A stretch of 64,000 nt of DNA, taken from Microbacterium sp. SLBN-146. Its GTDB lineage: Bacteria; Actinomycetota; Actinomycetes; Actinomycetales; Microbacteriaceae. The notes under the pieces are model-generated. The model saw only the letters and a program-made list of their open reading frames with translations. It had not been told where the DNA came from and searched no databases. Positions 36,890 to 46,700 of this stretch are shown in pieces. Position 1 is the stretch's first letter; every line of letters starts with the position of its first letter. The stretch lies in NCBI RefSeq assembly GCF_006715145.1, contig NZ_VFMR01000001.1, forward strand, positions 2,294,001-2,358,000. Direction: 5' to 3'. The position numbers and the translations under genes are program-made.

Positions 36890-38077
36890 TTACGCGGTGA
36901 TCTGCACGACGTCCGATTCGACGGTCACGTGATCGAGGGCGATCGCGATCGCGCCGCGCGTCTCGGACCATTCGCCGAATGAGGCGCCGACGATCTCCGG
37001 AAGACCACGGGTCGAGGGGAGTGCCGACCGTTCGAGGGCGTGGCGCATGGGGGCCATCAAGATCTCCCCGGCGAGACCCAGTTCACCGCCGACGACGATC
37101 ACTTCGGGATCGAAGAGGTTCGACAGGCTCGCTGCGGCGACCCCGATGTGGCGTCCGGCGTCGGCGATGACGCGGCGCGAGCTCCCGTCGCCGTCTTCGG
37201 CGGCCTGGAGAAGGTCGCCGAGGCGCTGCATCCCCTCGCTCGGCGGGAAGAGCGACAGCAGGGCCGGGCCGCCCGCGTAGGTCTCGAGACAGCCCCGGTT
37301 GCTGCATCGGCAGATCGGGCCGTTCTCGTCGAGCGTGACGTGCCCGATCTGTCCGGCCTTGCCGTTGACGCCGCGGAAGAGGTCTCCTCCCACGACGAGT
37401 CCCGCACTGATCGAGTGTCCGACGCGGATGAAGACCGACGACGCCAGTCCCCGGGCGCTGCCTTCTCGCGCCTCGGCGAGTCCGCCGAGGTTGGCCTCGC
37501 TGTCGACGTAGACGGGGCGGCCGATGCGCGAGCGGAGGCTCGCGGCGACGTCGACGCCCTCCCAGCCGCGCAGGAGTCCGGGAGTGGACACCATCCCCGT
37601 CGACGGATCGATGGGAGCGGGAAGGGCGAGACCGACGGCGAGGAGGTCGGAGAGGCTCCCGCCGAGCGACTCCATCATGTCGCCGAGGAGGATCGCGACG
37701 CGGTCCAGTTCTGCATCGTGGCGATGATCGAGGGCGAGGGGGAGCGAGGACTGCGTCACGATGGTTCGCATCGCGTCGGCGATCGCGATGTGCAGCTGGC
37801 GGGAGCTGAAGTGCACGCCGGCGACGAGCCCGAGCTGGCGCGCGAGCGACACGAGGGTCGCTCGTCGGCCGCTCCGCGACGTGAACGACGTGTGCAGGAT
37901 GCCGGAGGCGGTGAGCTCCTTGACGATGTTGGAGACTGTCGCGGGACTGAGCCCCGTGCTGCCGGCGAGCTCGACCTGGGTCAAGCGTCCGTGGCGCTTC
38001 AGGGAGTCGATGACGCGCGCGCGATTGGCCTCGCGGAGCGAGGATTGCGAGCCCGGCTGGGCGCTGCGGCGTGCCAC
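36890..38077 (-). CDS. ROK family transcriptional repressor
   Basis: 395 residues. A winged helix-turn-helix (about 13-70: RVIDSLKRHGRLTQVELAGSTGLSPATVSNIVKEL) is followed by the ROK sugar-kinase-like domain with the zinc-binding CRCSNRGCLE motif (cysteines around residue 255). This is the NagC/XylR-type repressor group. It is the first gene of an operon with a xylose-type ABC importer, and system 1 of the same family follows downstream, so it probably controls sugar uptake in response to the imported sugar. Whether it also controls system 1 is open. Confidence 0.93.
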   Translation of the reverse strand: MARRSAQPGSQSSLREANRARVIDSLKRHGRLTQVELAGSTGLSPATVSNIVKELTASGILHTSFTSRSGRRATLVSLARQLGLVAGVHFSSRQLHIAIADAMRTIVTQSSLPLALDHRHDAELDRVAILLGDMMESLGGSLSDLLAVGLALPAPIDPSTGMVSTPGLLRGWEGVDVAASLRSRIGRPVYVDSEANLGGLAEAREGSARGLASSVFIRVGHSISAGLVVGGDLFRGVNGKAGQIGHVTLDENGPICRCSNRGCLETYAGGPALLSLFPPSEGMQRLGDLLQAAEDGDGSSRRVIADAGRHIGVAAASLSNLFDPEVIVVGGELGLAGEILMAPMRHALERSALPSTRGLPEIVGASFGEWSETRGAIAIALDHVTVESDVVQITA

Positions 38078-38141
38078 AGTCCCACACTGTACCCGACGGT
38101 CCCCCTGGCGTCCCGGAGATTCCGCGTGCGGACGGCGGTTG

Positions 38142-39002
38142 TCAGCGGCGGTCGGAGGCGAGACGGATCAGCACGATGTTGCTCGACTCGTCGACGTCGG
38201 CGACCGTCGGATGGGCCTTCACGAACTCCGTGAAGCTCTTGTGGCCGAGCGCCTTCTCGCTGAATGCGGGATCCAGACGCTTGATGAGGCTCTTGACCTC
38301 CGAAGCATGTTGCCACTGCGCATCGTCGGCCTTGTCGCCCTCGAGGCGCAGCGCCCGTTCGAGCAGATCAGCGCCCGGATCCTTGGAGCGCTTGCGGGCG
38401 CGGGGAGCCGCGGCATCCGTCTTGCCCGGTGCGGGGCGCGTGATGCCGGGGAGGGCATCGTATGCGTCGAACTGGTCGCACGCCGCCGCGAGCGACTTCG
38501 CCGTCGATCCGGCCACGCCGACGCCGACGACGAACCGGCCCAGACGCTTGCACCGCTGCGCGAGCGGGACGTAGTCGGAGTCGCCCGCGACGATCACGAC
38601 ATGCGTGAGATCGGGGAGACGGAACATGTCCTCGACCGTGTCGACGGCGAGCCGGATGTCGGCGCCGTTCTTGGCATACGCCGCGGCGGGGAAGAGCTGA
38701 ACGAGGTCGACGGCGCGCGCGACGAGCTGCGAGCGGTAATCGGCGTTGACGGGGGAGGACCAGTCGGCGTAGGCCCGCGTCAGGACGAGTGTCCCGAAGG
38801 ATGCCGCGTAGTCGATGATCGCGCCGACGTCGATCCGCGCCGCGGCGAGGCGCTCGGCGACGTCGGGAGCCGACGAATCCTCGGCGATCCGCTGGCGGTC
38901 GCGCGAATAGGCGTTGCGGCCGTGCACCCGGTCGTACCAGGACATCACGATGTTGTCGAAGTCGAGGTAGACCGCGACGCGCTGATTCTGAAGGTCGGCC
39001 AT
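38142..39002 (-). CDS. NYN nuclease-fold protein with LOTUS/OST-HTH domain
   Basis: 286 residues. The N-terminal NYN (PIN-like) domain shows VAVYLDFDNIVMSWYD with the metal-binding aspartates, RIDVGAIIDYA, KNGADIRLAVDTVEDM and VIVAGDSDYVPLAQRCKRLGR. The C-terminal 80 residues (LLERALRLEGDKADDAQW to IVLIRLAS) match a LOTUS/OST-HTH RNA-binding domain. This LabA-like combination suggests an RNA-directed nuclease, possibly on structured or G-rich RNA. The ATG at 39002 follows the Gfo/Idh stop by one base, so the two are coupled; a longer frame to 39263 lies inside that gene. Confidence 0.9.
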   Translation of the reverse strand: MADLQNQRVAVYLDFDNIVMSWYDRVHGRNAYSRDRQRIAEDSSAPDVAERLAAARIDVGAIIDYAASFGTLVLTRAYADWSSPVNADYRSQLVARAVDLVQLFPAAAYAKNGADIRLAVDTVEDMFRLPDLTHVVIVAGDSDYVPLAQRCKRLGRFVVGVGVAGSTAKSLAAACDQFDAYDALPGITRPAPGKTDAAAPRARKRSKDPGADLLERALRLEGDKADDAQWQHASEVKSLIKRLDPAFSEKALGHKSFTEFVKAHPTVADVDESSNIVLIRLASDRR

Positions 39003-39003
39003 G

Positions 39004-39987
39004 TCACTCCTCCCCGGGGTATCCGACGCCGATGATCTGGCGCACGGCGTCGAGACTCGCCATGATGTCGACGACCTCGTCGAGGGGCAGGATGTCGCTG
39101 TCGGTGCGGCCCTCGGCGACGAAGCGCTCGGCGGCGAGAGCCTGGTACTGCATCCCGCGCCCCTCGATCCGCGACTCGTACGTCTCGAGCACGGTGCCGT
39201 CTGCTGCGACGACGCGGAAGGACGAGGCGTTGTACCACGTCGCGTCGATGTCGATGCGGGCATCCGTCCCGATCACGTGCGCGGTGTTCGGTCCTGCCGA
39301 GCGCGACGCGGAGAACGTCGTCGCGACGGCACCGGAGGCGTACGTGAAGATCGTCGCGACCTCGGTGTCGGCACCCGTCTCGGCGAGCGTCGCGGAGGCG
39401 TTGATCGTGTCGGGTGCGCCGAGGACGTCCCACGTGAAGGACACGGGGTAGATACCCAGATCGAGGAGGGCTCCGCCGCCGAGCTCGAGGTCGTTGAGTC
39501 GGTGGTGCGGGTCGTCGGAGATCTTCTGCGTGTGATCGGCGAGGACGGCGCGGATGTCTCCAAGCGTGCGTTCCGCGAGGATCTCCCGAATGCGGACCAT
39601 GTGCGGGAGATACCTCGTCCACATCGCCTCCATCGCGAGGAGGCCGCGCTCGCGCGCGACGTCGCGGACGGCGGCGGCCTCATCGGCGTTGATCGTGAAG
39701 GGTTTCTCGACGAGGACGTGCTTACCCGCTTCGAGGGCGAGGACGGCCTGGTCGGCGTGGAACGGATGCGGCGTCGCGATGTAGACGATGTCGACGTCGG
39801 GGTCGGCGACGAGATCCTCGTACGAGCCGTGCGCGCGGGCGATCCCGAACTCCTCGGCGAAGGCGCGTGCGGCTTCTTCTCGACGCGATCCGACCGCCGT
39901 CACGGTCAGTCCCGCCGTCTGCAGATCGCGTGTGAAGGCCTGGGCGATGCCGCCCGGACCGAGGATTCCCCACCGCAGTGCACTCAT
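39004..39987 (-). CDS. Gfo/Idh/MocA family oxidoreductase
   Basis: 327 residues. N-terminal Rossmann fold with GILGPGGIAQAF, then DIVYIATPHPFHADQAVLALEAGKHVLVEKPF containing the conserved EKP lysine, and a C-terminal substrate domain (GGGALLDLGIYPVSF). NAD(P)-dependent oxidation or reduction of a sugar, inositol or dihydrodiol; the substrate is unknown. The ATG at 39987 gives the standard length; a longer frame to 40209 would run through the divergent peptidase gene. Confidence 0.92.
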   Translation of the reverse strand: MSALRWGILGPGGIAQAFTRDLQTAGLTVTAVGSRREEAARAFAEEFGIARAHGSYEDLVADPDVDIVYIATPHPFHADQAVLALEAGKHVLVEKPFTINADEAAAVRDVARERGLLAMEAMWTRYLPHMVRIREILAERTLGDIRAVLADHTQKISDDPHHRLNDLELGGGALLDLGIYPVSFTWDVLGAPDTINASATLAETGADTEVATIFTYASGAVATTFSASRSAGPNTAHVIGTDARIDIDATWYNASSFRVVAADGTVLETYESRIEGRGMQYQALAAERFVAEGRTDSDILPLDEVVDIMASLDAVRQIIGVGYPGEE

Positions 39988-40028
39988 ATGTCGAGCGTAG
40001 CGAGCGCGCGAGGGCGGGAGGGCCCGTT

Positions 40029-40034
40029 TAGGCT
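40029..40034 (+). promoter_or_regulatory. -10 hexamer of a probable leaderless promoter (M20 peptidase)
   Basis: TAGGCT ends seven bases before the GTG at 40042, so the transcript would begin at the start codon; no Shine-Dalgarno sequence is present. Confidence 0.55.
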
Positions 40035-40041
40035 CGGATGC

Positions 40042-41370
40042 GTGCCATCCTCGGTCGAACGCTTCCGCGAGCTCCTGCGCATCCCGACGGTCTCGCACGC
40101 CGACGAGTCCGCGATCGAGTGGAGCCGGTTCGAGGAGTTCCGCGCGGCGCTGACGCGGCTGTATCCCGAGACCCACCGAGTGCTCGAGCACGAACTCGTC
40201 GCGGGGCACTCGCTCCTCTACCGCTGGCAGGGGAGGGCCGCCGGTTCACCCCTCGTGCTGATGGCGCACCAGGACGTCGTCCCCGTCGTCGAGAGCGAAT
40301 GGACCCACCCGCCCTTCGACGCGCAGATCATCGGCGACGGCGCGAATGCCGCCATCCACGCGCGCGGCGCGATCGATGACAAGGGCGCGCTCGTCGCGAT
40401 CCTCGAGGCGGTCGAACAGCTCGTGGCGGAGGGGTTCCGGCCGCAGAACGACGTCTACCTCGCGTTCGGCCACAACGAGGAGACGGCGGGCGACGGCGCG
40501 CGAGCCATCGTGGAGGTGCTCCGGGGTCGCGGAGTGCGTCTCGGACTCGTTCTCGACGAAGGCGGCGCGGTCGTCGACGGCGTCATCCCGGGTGTCCGCA
40601 TTCCCACCGCGATGGTGGGCGTGGCCGAACGGGGCGTCATGACGCTCTCCCTCGTCGCCCGCGAGGCCGGCGGGCACGCGTCGACGCCGCCCACGCGCCC
40701 CGCGACGGCGAGACTCGCGCGCGCGATCGATCGGCTGCAGCGGCATCCGTTCCCCGTCCGGCTCGTCGCTCCCGTCCGCGCGATGCTCGCAACGGTCGCG
40801 CCCCACGCCCCCCAGCCCCTCCGCGCGCTCCTCGGCAGTCTCGCGATCTCGGGGCCGCTCGTCGCCCGCGTCTTCTCGAGGCTCGGCCCCGAGATGAACG
40901 CGATCGTCCGCACGACGGCCGTCGCGACGGAGCTGGAGGGCGCACCCGGCGAGAACGTCCTGGCGACGTCGGCGCGCGCCTCGATCAACATCCGCCTCCT
41001 CACAGGCGACACGGTCGCGAGCGCCACGGAGCGCGTCCGCCGTATCGTCGCGGATCCGAGCATCGAGATCGACGTGCGCCACGGCTCCGACCCCTCGCCC
41101 GTCTCACCGTGGCGCGGAGAGTCATGGCGTCGGATCGCGACCGCCGTCGGGGAGTCGCTCGGGCACGACGTCCTGACGACGCCCTATATCCAGCTGGGGG
41201 CGAGCGACAGCCGCTGGTTCACCGCGATCGCCGACGACGTCTATCGCTTCACGCCGTTCCACCTCACCCGCTCGGAGCGCGACGCCCTCCACTCGCACGA
41301 CGAGCGCATCCGTATCGACGTGTGGCTCCGGGGGATCGGCTTCTACCGCGCGCTCATCGCCGCGGGCTGA
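40042..41370 (+). CDS. M20 family metallopeptidase
   Basis: 442 residues from a GTG start. Zinc ligands of the M20/M25/M40 group are visible: VLMAHQDVVPV (His, Asp), RGAIDDKGALVAILEAV (bridging Asp), AFGHNEETAGDGA (Glu-Glu, catalytic base) and the C-terminal FTPFHL histidine, with a dimerisation lid domain between. Resembles carboxypeptidase-S-like and dipeptidase members that cleave small peptides or N-acyl amino acids. Its last 28 bases overlap the end of the convergent metY gene. Confidence 0.92.
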   Translation: MPSSVERFRELLRIPTVSHADESAIEWSRFEEFRAALTRLYPETHRVLEHELVAGHSLLYRWQGRAAGSPLVLMAHQDVVPVVESEWTHPPFDAQIIGDGANAAIHARGAIDDKGALVAILEAVEQLVAEGFRPQNDVYLAFGHNEETAGDGARAIVEVLRGRGVRLGLVLDEGGAVVDGVIPGVRIPTAMVGVAERGVMTLSLVAREAGGHASTPPTRPATARLARAIDRLQRHPFPVRLVAPVRAMLATVAPHAPQPLRALLGSLAISGPLVARVFSRLGPEMNAIVRTTAVATELEGAPGENVLATSARASINIRLLTGDTVASATERVRRIVADPSIEIDVRHGSDPSPVSPWRGESWRRIATAVGESLGHDVLTTPYIQLGASDSRWFTAIADDVYRFTPFHLTRSERDALHSHDERIRIDVWLRGIGFYRALIAAG

Positions 41371-42704
41371 GCGTCCGCCTCGTCGACGAGCGGAGCGAGC
41401 GCCTCCGCGAGATCGGCGATGATGTCGGCGGGGTCCTCCAGGCCGATCGACAGTCGCAGCGTCGTGGGCGAGATCCGCGCCTGCGCGAGCTGCGCCGGCG
41501 ACAGATGGCTGTGGGTCATGGATGCCGGGTGGTTGACGAGGCTCCGCGCATCGCCGATGTTGGCGACGAGTCGCACCGTGCGCAGCCGCGCGATGACGTC
41601 GGCGACGCGTCGGAAGTCGGTGTCGGAGTGCCCTGTCCCCACGACGTCGAAGGCGAAGACCGAGTTGGTGCCCCGCGGCAGGTAGCGACGAGCGTTGTCA
41701 TGCCACGGGCTGTCGGGGAGGCCGGGATGATGCACGCGTGTCACGGCGGGATGCGACGCGAGGAAGCGCGCGACCGCGAGCGCGCTGTCGGTGTGCCGCT
41801 GGACGCGCAGATCGAGCGTCTCGAGTCCTTGCAGCAACTGGAAGGCGTTGAAGGCCGACAGCGAGGGGCCGAGGTCGTGGACGTACTTCGTCTTCACGAG
41901 TGCGATGTAGGGGGAGCCGGTCGCTCCGAAGCGCTCGACGAGGCTCCCGTCGCCCACCCGTCGATACGTCTCCGTCAGCTGCGGCCACCTGCCGGGCGAC
42001 GCCGTCCAATCGAACGTCCCGAGGTCGACGATGACGCCGCCGAGCGACGTGCCGTGTCCGCCGAGGTACTTCGTGGCCGAATGCACGACGATCGCCGCGC
42101 CGAACTCCTTCGCGCGCTGGAGGTAAGGCGTCGCGATCGTGTTGTCGATCACGAGCGGGAGGCCCGCCTCGCGCGCGACTCGCGCGACGGCATCCAGATC
42201 CAGGACCTGTGCGATCGGATTCGAGATCGACTCGGCGAAGAGCGCGCGCGTCGTCGGGCGGATGGCAGACTCCCACGCCGCGATGTCGTCCTGGTCGACG
42301 AACGTGACGTCGATTCCCCAGTCGGGGAACGTGTCGTCGAGCAGATCGACGGTGCCGCCGTACAGCTGTCGCGCGGCGACGATGTGCTCGCCCTGTTTCA
42401 CGAGCGCCAGCAGCGCGAGCGCGACGGCGGCTTGCCCGGACGCGACGGCTGCTGCGGCAACGCCGCCCTCGAGTTCGGCGACGCGCTTCTCCAGGACGAG
42501 CACCGTGGGGTTGGCCGCGCGACTGTAGATGTTGCCCTCGCGCCGCAGCGCGAACAGGTCGCGTGCGTCGTCGAGCGACGCGAACTCGAACGCGTTGGAC
42601 TGATGGATGGGCGGGACGGCGGTGTTCTCGACGACGCCATGGAGGTGGCCGGCGTGGACCTGGGCCGTGGCGAAGGCGCGCGGAGAGGCGGACATGGCGT
42701 CCAT
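41343..42704 (-). CDS. metY: O-acetylhomoserine aminocarboxypropyltransferase / sulfhydrylase
   Basis: 453 residues. PLP enzyme of the Cys/Met metabolism family, making homocysteine or methionine precursors from O-acetylhomoserine and sulfide. Signatures: TAQVHAGH, YSRAANPTVLVLEKRVAELE, ASGQAAVALALLAL, the PLP lysine in HSATKYLGGHG, and a C-terminal LRLSIGLEDPADIIADL. The length of about 450 and the insertion after the PLP lysine distinguish MetY from MetB/MetZ. Overlaps the M20 gene by 28 bases tail to tail. I see no SAM riboswitch upstream, only an 18-bp tandem repeat array. Confidence 0.92.
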   Translation of the reverse strand: MDAMSASPRAFATAQVHAGHLHGVVENTAVPPIHQSNAFEFASLDDARDLFALRREGNIYSRAANPTVLVLEKRVAELEGGVAAAAVASGQAAVALALLALVKQGEHIVAARQLYGGTVDLLDDTFPDWGIDVTFVDQDDIAAWESAIRPTTRALFAESISNPIAQVLDLDAVARVAREAGLPLVIDNTIATPYLQRAKEFGAAIVVHSATKYLGGHGTSLGGVIVDLGTFDWTASPGRWPQLTETYRRVGDGSLVERFGATGSPYIALVKTKYVHDLGPSLSAFNAFQLLQGLETLDLRVQRHTDSALAVARFLASHPAVTRVHHPGLPDSPWHDNARRYLPRGTNSVFAFDVVGTGHSDTDFRRVADVIARLRTVRLVANIGDARSLVNHPASMTHSHLSPAQLAQARISPTTLRLSIGLEDPADIIADLAEALAPLVDEADAQPAAMSAR

Positions 42705-42734
42705 TGTGGAAGGGGACCCCGCTTCGCGGTGCGC

Positions 42735-42806
42735 CTGTGTCCAACTGTTGCGCTGTGTCCAACTGTGGCGCTGTGTCCAACTGTTGCGCTGTGTCGAACT
42801 ATTGCG
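42735..42806. repeat. Four tandem 18-bp repeats
   Basis: Unit CTGTGTCCAACTGTTGCG at 42735-42752, 42753-42770 (one change), 42771-42788 (exact) and 42789-42806 (two changes). It fills most of the 118-base gap between metY and the quinone-reductase gene. Copy divergence increases toward the right end. No spacer-repeat pattern, so not CRISPR. Confidence 0.85.
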
Positions 42807-42822
42807 GCGCGGGCACCGCGTC

Positions 42823-43764
42823 TCAGGGGACGAGCGTGATCTTGCCGTCCGTGCCGGCTTCGACAGCGCGATGCGCTTCCGGAGCGTCGTCGAGCGCGAA
42901 CGACGGGCCCTGCTCGAGGGAGAAGCGCCCGGCGGCGAGAAGGCTCATCGCGACGGGGATCGCTTCGTCGCGCCACGCGTTCTGCTGCGCCGTGAGAGGC
43001 CAGGGCGCGCCGCCGCTGAACGCGCGGATCCCCAGCCGCTCGGCATGCGCTCCGCGCACGAGGGTCGCGATGCGCGTCGTGTCGGCAACCAGCTCGAGGG
43101 ACGTCGAGAGGGCTTCGTCGGTTCCTGCGGCGTCGATCGCGACCGTGATGCCGCCGGGGGCGATGCCGCGGACACGGTCGGCGAGTCCGTCGCCGTAGAC
43201 GACCGGCTCGCCGCCCAACTCGCGCACACGGGCGGAGCGCCGCTCGGAAGAGGTCGCGATGACGCGCGCGCCCCACAGCACGGCGAACTGCACGATGGCC
43301 TGGCCGACGGATCCCGACCCGCCGTGAACGAGGAGAGCGTCTCCCGGGCCGACGCCGAGCGAGCGGAGCGCCTGGTAGGCCGTTCCGATCGGGATGCCGA
43401 GTGCCGCCGCATCGGCCGCGCTCACGGTCGCGGGGCGAGGGACGACGCGCCGGGCGGCGACGACGACGTCGGTCGCGTACGCGCCGGAGGCGCCCCAGAA
43501 TCCGATGGCGTCTCCGACACGGAACCCGTCGACGCCTTCCCCTACGGCCGTGACGACGCCCGCGCCATCCGACCCCACGCGACGGGGTTCGTCGATCGGG
43601 GGTGACGGACGGATGCCGGCGCGGAGCTTCGCGTCGATCGGGTTGACGCCGACCGCCTCGACCCGCACCGCCAGCTGCCCGTCTGCGGGCAGGGGAGCGG
43701 GGGTGTCGATCCGGTGCAGGACCTCGGGCCCGCCGAGCTCGGTGTAGACGATCGCGGATGCCAT
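42823..43764 (-). CDS. NADPH:quinone reductase-like zinc-independent MDR oxidoreductase
   Basis: 313 residues. Medium-chain dehydrogenase/reductase of the quinone reductase branch: VRVEAVGVNPIDAKLRAG, DGAGVVTAVGEGVDGF and the NADPH-binding VHGGSGSVGQAIVQFA. Catalytic and structural zinc cysteines of alcohol dehydrogenases are missing, as expected for this branch. It would reduce quinones or alpha,beta-unsaturated carbonyls. Lies 118 bases upstream of metY in the same direction and 10 bases downstream of hrpA start side (hrpA stop at 43775). Confidence 0.9.
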   Translation of the reverse strand: MASAIVYTELGGPEVLHRIDTPAPLPADGQLAVRVEAVGVNPIDAKLRAGIRPSPPIDEPRRVGSDGAGVVTAVGEGVDGFRVGDAIGFWGASGAYATDVVVAARRVVPRPATVSAADAAALGIPIGTAYQALRSLGVGPGDALLVHGGSGSVGQAIVQFAVLWGARVIATSSERRSARVRELGGEPVVYGDGLADRVRGIAPGGITVAIDAAGTDEALSTSLELVADTTRIATLVRGAHAERLGIRAFSGGAPWPLTAQQNAWRDEAIPVAMSLLAAGRFSLEQGPSFALDDAPEAHRAVEAGTDGKITLVP

Positions 43765-43774
43765 GGCGTCAACG

Positions 43775-46700
43775 CTACTCGCGGAGCGCCTTCAGGATGC
43801 GCTGCAGCGAAACGGGTTCGGCGGTTCCCAGCGACTGCGCGAAGAGGCTCACGCGGTACTCCTCGAGCAGCCAGCGCGCATGGACGAGCGACGGCCTCGC
43901 GTCGGGGTGCGGGGGGATCGTTCCGTCCGCGTCGGTATACGCCGACGCAGCGCGCTCGAATTCCGTCATGCGCTGCCGGTCGCGTCCCGGGTTGTCGCTG
44001 AGGCTCGCCGTCCGGTCGAGAGCCGCCCGCAGGTAGCGGGGGTAGTGGACGATGCGCGCCAGTCCCGTCTGCGAGAGGAAGCCGGGGAAGACGAGTCCCG
44101 CCAACTGGCCCTTGATGTCGTTCAGGGCGCCGAGGAGTGTCAGCGAGTTCTGAGTTCGGAGGGTCCGCTCGACGTCCCTCGCGGCGGTCAGGATCTTCGC
44201 GGCGAGCGAGACGGTCGTGAACAGCTCGTCGACGACGACGGCCGACAAGGCCGTCCGCACGGCTTCGAACGCGGTCTTCGTCCGAACAGGCGAGCCGCCC
44301 GTCGTTCGGGCGATGACAGCGTCCGCGACGGCCACACGGGCGTCTTCGATGAGTGCCTTGGCCGACGAGTAGGGGGATGCCGCGAGGGCGAGCTTCTCGG
44401 CCGACGTCAGGTGGTCGAGGACGTAGGCGGCGGGAGACGGCACTCCGAGGAGAGCGAGTCGCCGGATGCCCGCCCTGGTCTCGCGGGCGGCGGCTTCGGG
44501 GGTCGCCTCGATCCGCAGCGCGACACTCGTCCCGTCGTCGATGATCGCGGGGTAGCCGCGCACGATCCCGCCCGCGACCGCCGTGTCGACGATCTCGGGG
44601 AGGTCGTCGAAGGACCAGTCGGTGAGGCCTGACCGCGCCGGGAACCGCACGGCGGCGCCGGGGGTCGCCGGTGCCGCGGCCGGTCGGGCGCCCGGTCGCT
44701 TCGGCGATTCGAGCGAGCGCGATACGGCGGCTCTCGTACGGTCGGCGAGCGACGCCTGCAAAGCCCGGAGATCGAGGTCGGATCCGACGGGCCGACCGCG
44801 CTCGTCGACCGCGCGGAACGTGATCCGAAGGTGGCCCGGCACCCGCTCCATGTCGAAGTCCGCCGCGGTGACGGGCTGGTTCGCGACACGCTGGATGCGC
44901 GCCGCGAGGGCATCCAGCAGGGGCACCGGCGGAAGGCCCGCGTGCGACTCGGGTCCCTGTCCGGCCAGGTCGCCCGCGAAGGTCGCCGCCCAGTCGGCGG
45001 CGGGGACGACATGACGCCGGATGGGTTTGGGGAGCGCGCGCAGGAGGGCCGTCACGAGCTCGTCGCGCATGCCGGGGACCTGCCAGTCGAATCCCTCCGG
45101 GCGGAGCTGCGCGAGGAGAGCGAGGGGCACGACGACGGTCACACCGTCATCCGCGGCCCCCGGTTCGAACCGATACGCGAGCGACAGCACTTGGTCACCC
45201 TGCTGCCAGCGGGCGGGGAAATCGTGTTCGTCGCCGCGCGTCGCTTCGTCGACGAGGTCGGCCTCGCTCATGTCGAGGAGGCGCGGCGTGCGGGACGCGG
45301 CATCCTTCCACCACGCCTCGAAGGAACGCACGTCCAGCACGTCGGAGGGGAGGCGCGCGTCGTAGAAGCGATAGACCGCTTCGTCGCCCACGAGGATGTC
45401 GCGGCGACGCTCGCGCTCCTCGACCTTCTCGAGGCGTCGCCTCAGTTCCAGATTGCGTCGCTCGAAGGCCGTGAGTCTCTTGTCGAGGTGCGAGGAGTCC
45501 CAGTCGCCCTCGACGAGAGCGTGCCGGAGGAACATCTCCCGCGCGAGCGGGCGATCGAAGCGAGCGAGCTGCACACGGCGACGCGGCACGATGTCGACGC
45601 CGAAGAGCGTCACCCGCTCGTACGCGGAGGCTGCCCCCGTCGACTTCGACCAGTGCGGTTCGCTCACGCGGCGCTTCGCGAGGTCGCCCGCGAGAGGCTC
45701 GGCCCACTCGGGGTCGATCTCGGCGACCATCCTCGCGAAGAGTCTGCTCGTCTCGACGAGCTCGGCTGCCATGACGGCCGATGGCCGCTTCTTGCGGAGT
45801 CCCGAGCCGGGGAAGATCGCGAAACGCGTGCCCCGCGCCCCGAGGTACTCCGCGGGGGGTGTGCGCTTGTCGGGGCGTCCGCCGGTCGAGGGTCTCGTGC
45901 GTTCGTCGAGGATCCCGATGTGGGAAAGGAGCCCCGACAGGATCGCCTTGTGGACGAGGTCGGGATCCGCGGTCTCCCCACCGGGCCCCGGCCGGCCGAC
46001 GAGCGTCGAGAGCTGCCGGTGCACGTCGGACCACTCCCGCACGCGCACGTAGTTGAGGTGCTCCGCACGGCAGAGCCGGCGGAAGGCGCTCGACCCGAGT
46101 TCGCGCTGCTTCTCCTGCAGGTGGTTCCACAGATTCAGGAGCGTCAGGAAGTCGCTCGTGGGGTCGGCGAAGCGCGCGTGCAGGCGGTCGGCCTCTTCGC
46201 GACGCTCCTCGGGGCGCTCTCGCACGTCGGGGATCGACAGGCCCGCGACGATCGCGAGGACATCGCGGATCACGCCGGTGCGGCGTGCCTCGACGAGCAT
46301 GCGTGCGAACCGCGGGTCGGTGGGCATCCGCGAGATCTCGCGGCCGAGGTCCGTCAGGCGCCCGCGATCGACCGCTCCCAGTTCGGTGAGAAGGTCGAGT
46401 GCCGCGCGGACGCCGCGCGAATCGGGCTTCGTGAGGAACGGGAAGTCCTCGATCTCGCCGAAGCCGAGCGACAGCATCTGGAGGATGACGGACGCGAGGC
46501 TCGTCCGGAGGATCTCGGGTTCGGTGAACTCGTCTCGACCCGCGAAGTCCTCTTCGCCGTAGAGGCGGATCGCGACTCCCGGGCTCGTCCGTCCCGCGCG
46601 GCCCGACCGCTGCTGCGCGGATGCCTGCGACACGGGCTCGATCGGGAGCTGCTGGATCTTCGTGCGCGTGCTGTAGCGCGAGATGCGCGCCGTCCCGGTG

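Noticed and set aside
39001..40041. Long plus-strand frame extending the M20 peptidase by about 350 residues
   Set aside because: It lies antisense to the clear Gfo/Idh oxidoreductase gene and has no recognisable domain; the GTG at 40042 with a -10 hexamer fits better.
42735..42806. Possible CRISPR array
   Set aside because: Units are directly adjacent with no spacers and only 18 bp long; no cas genes nearby.
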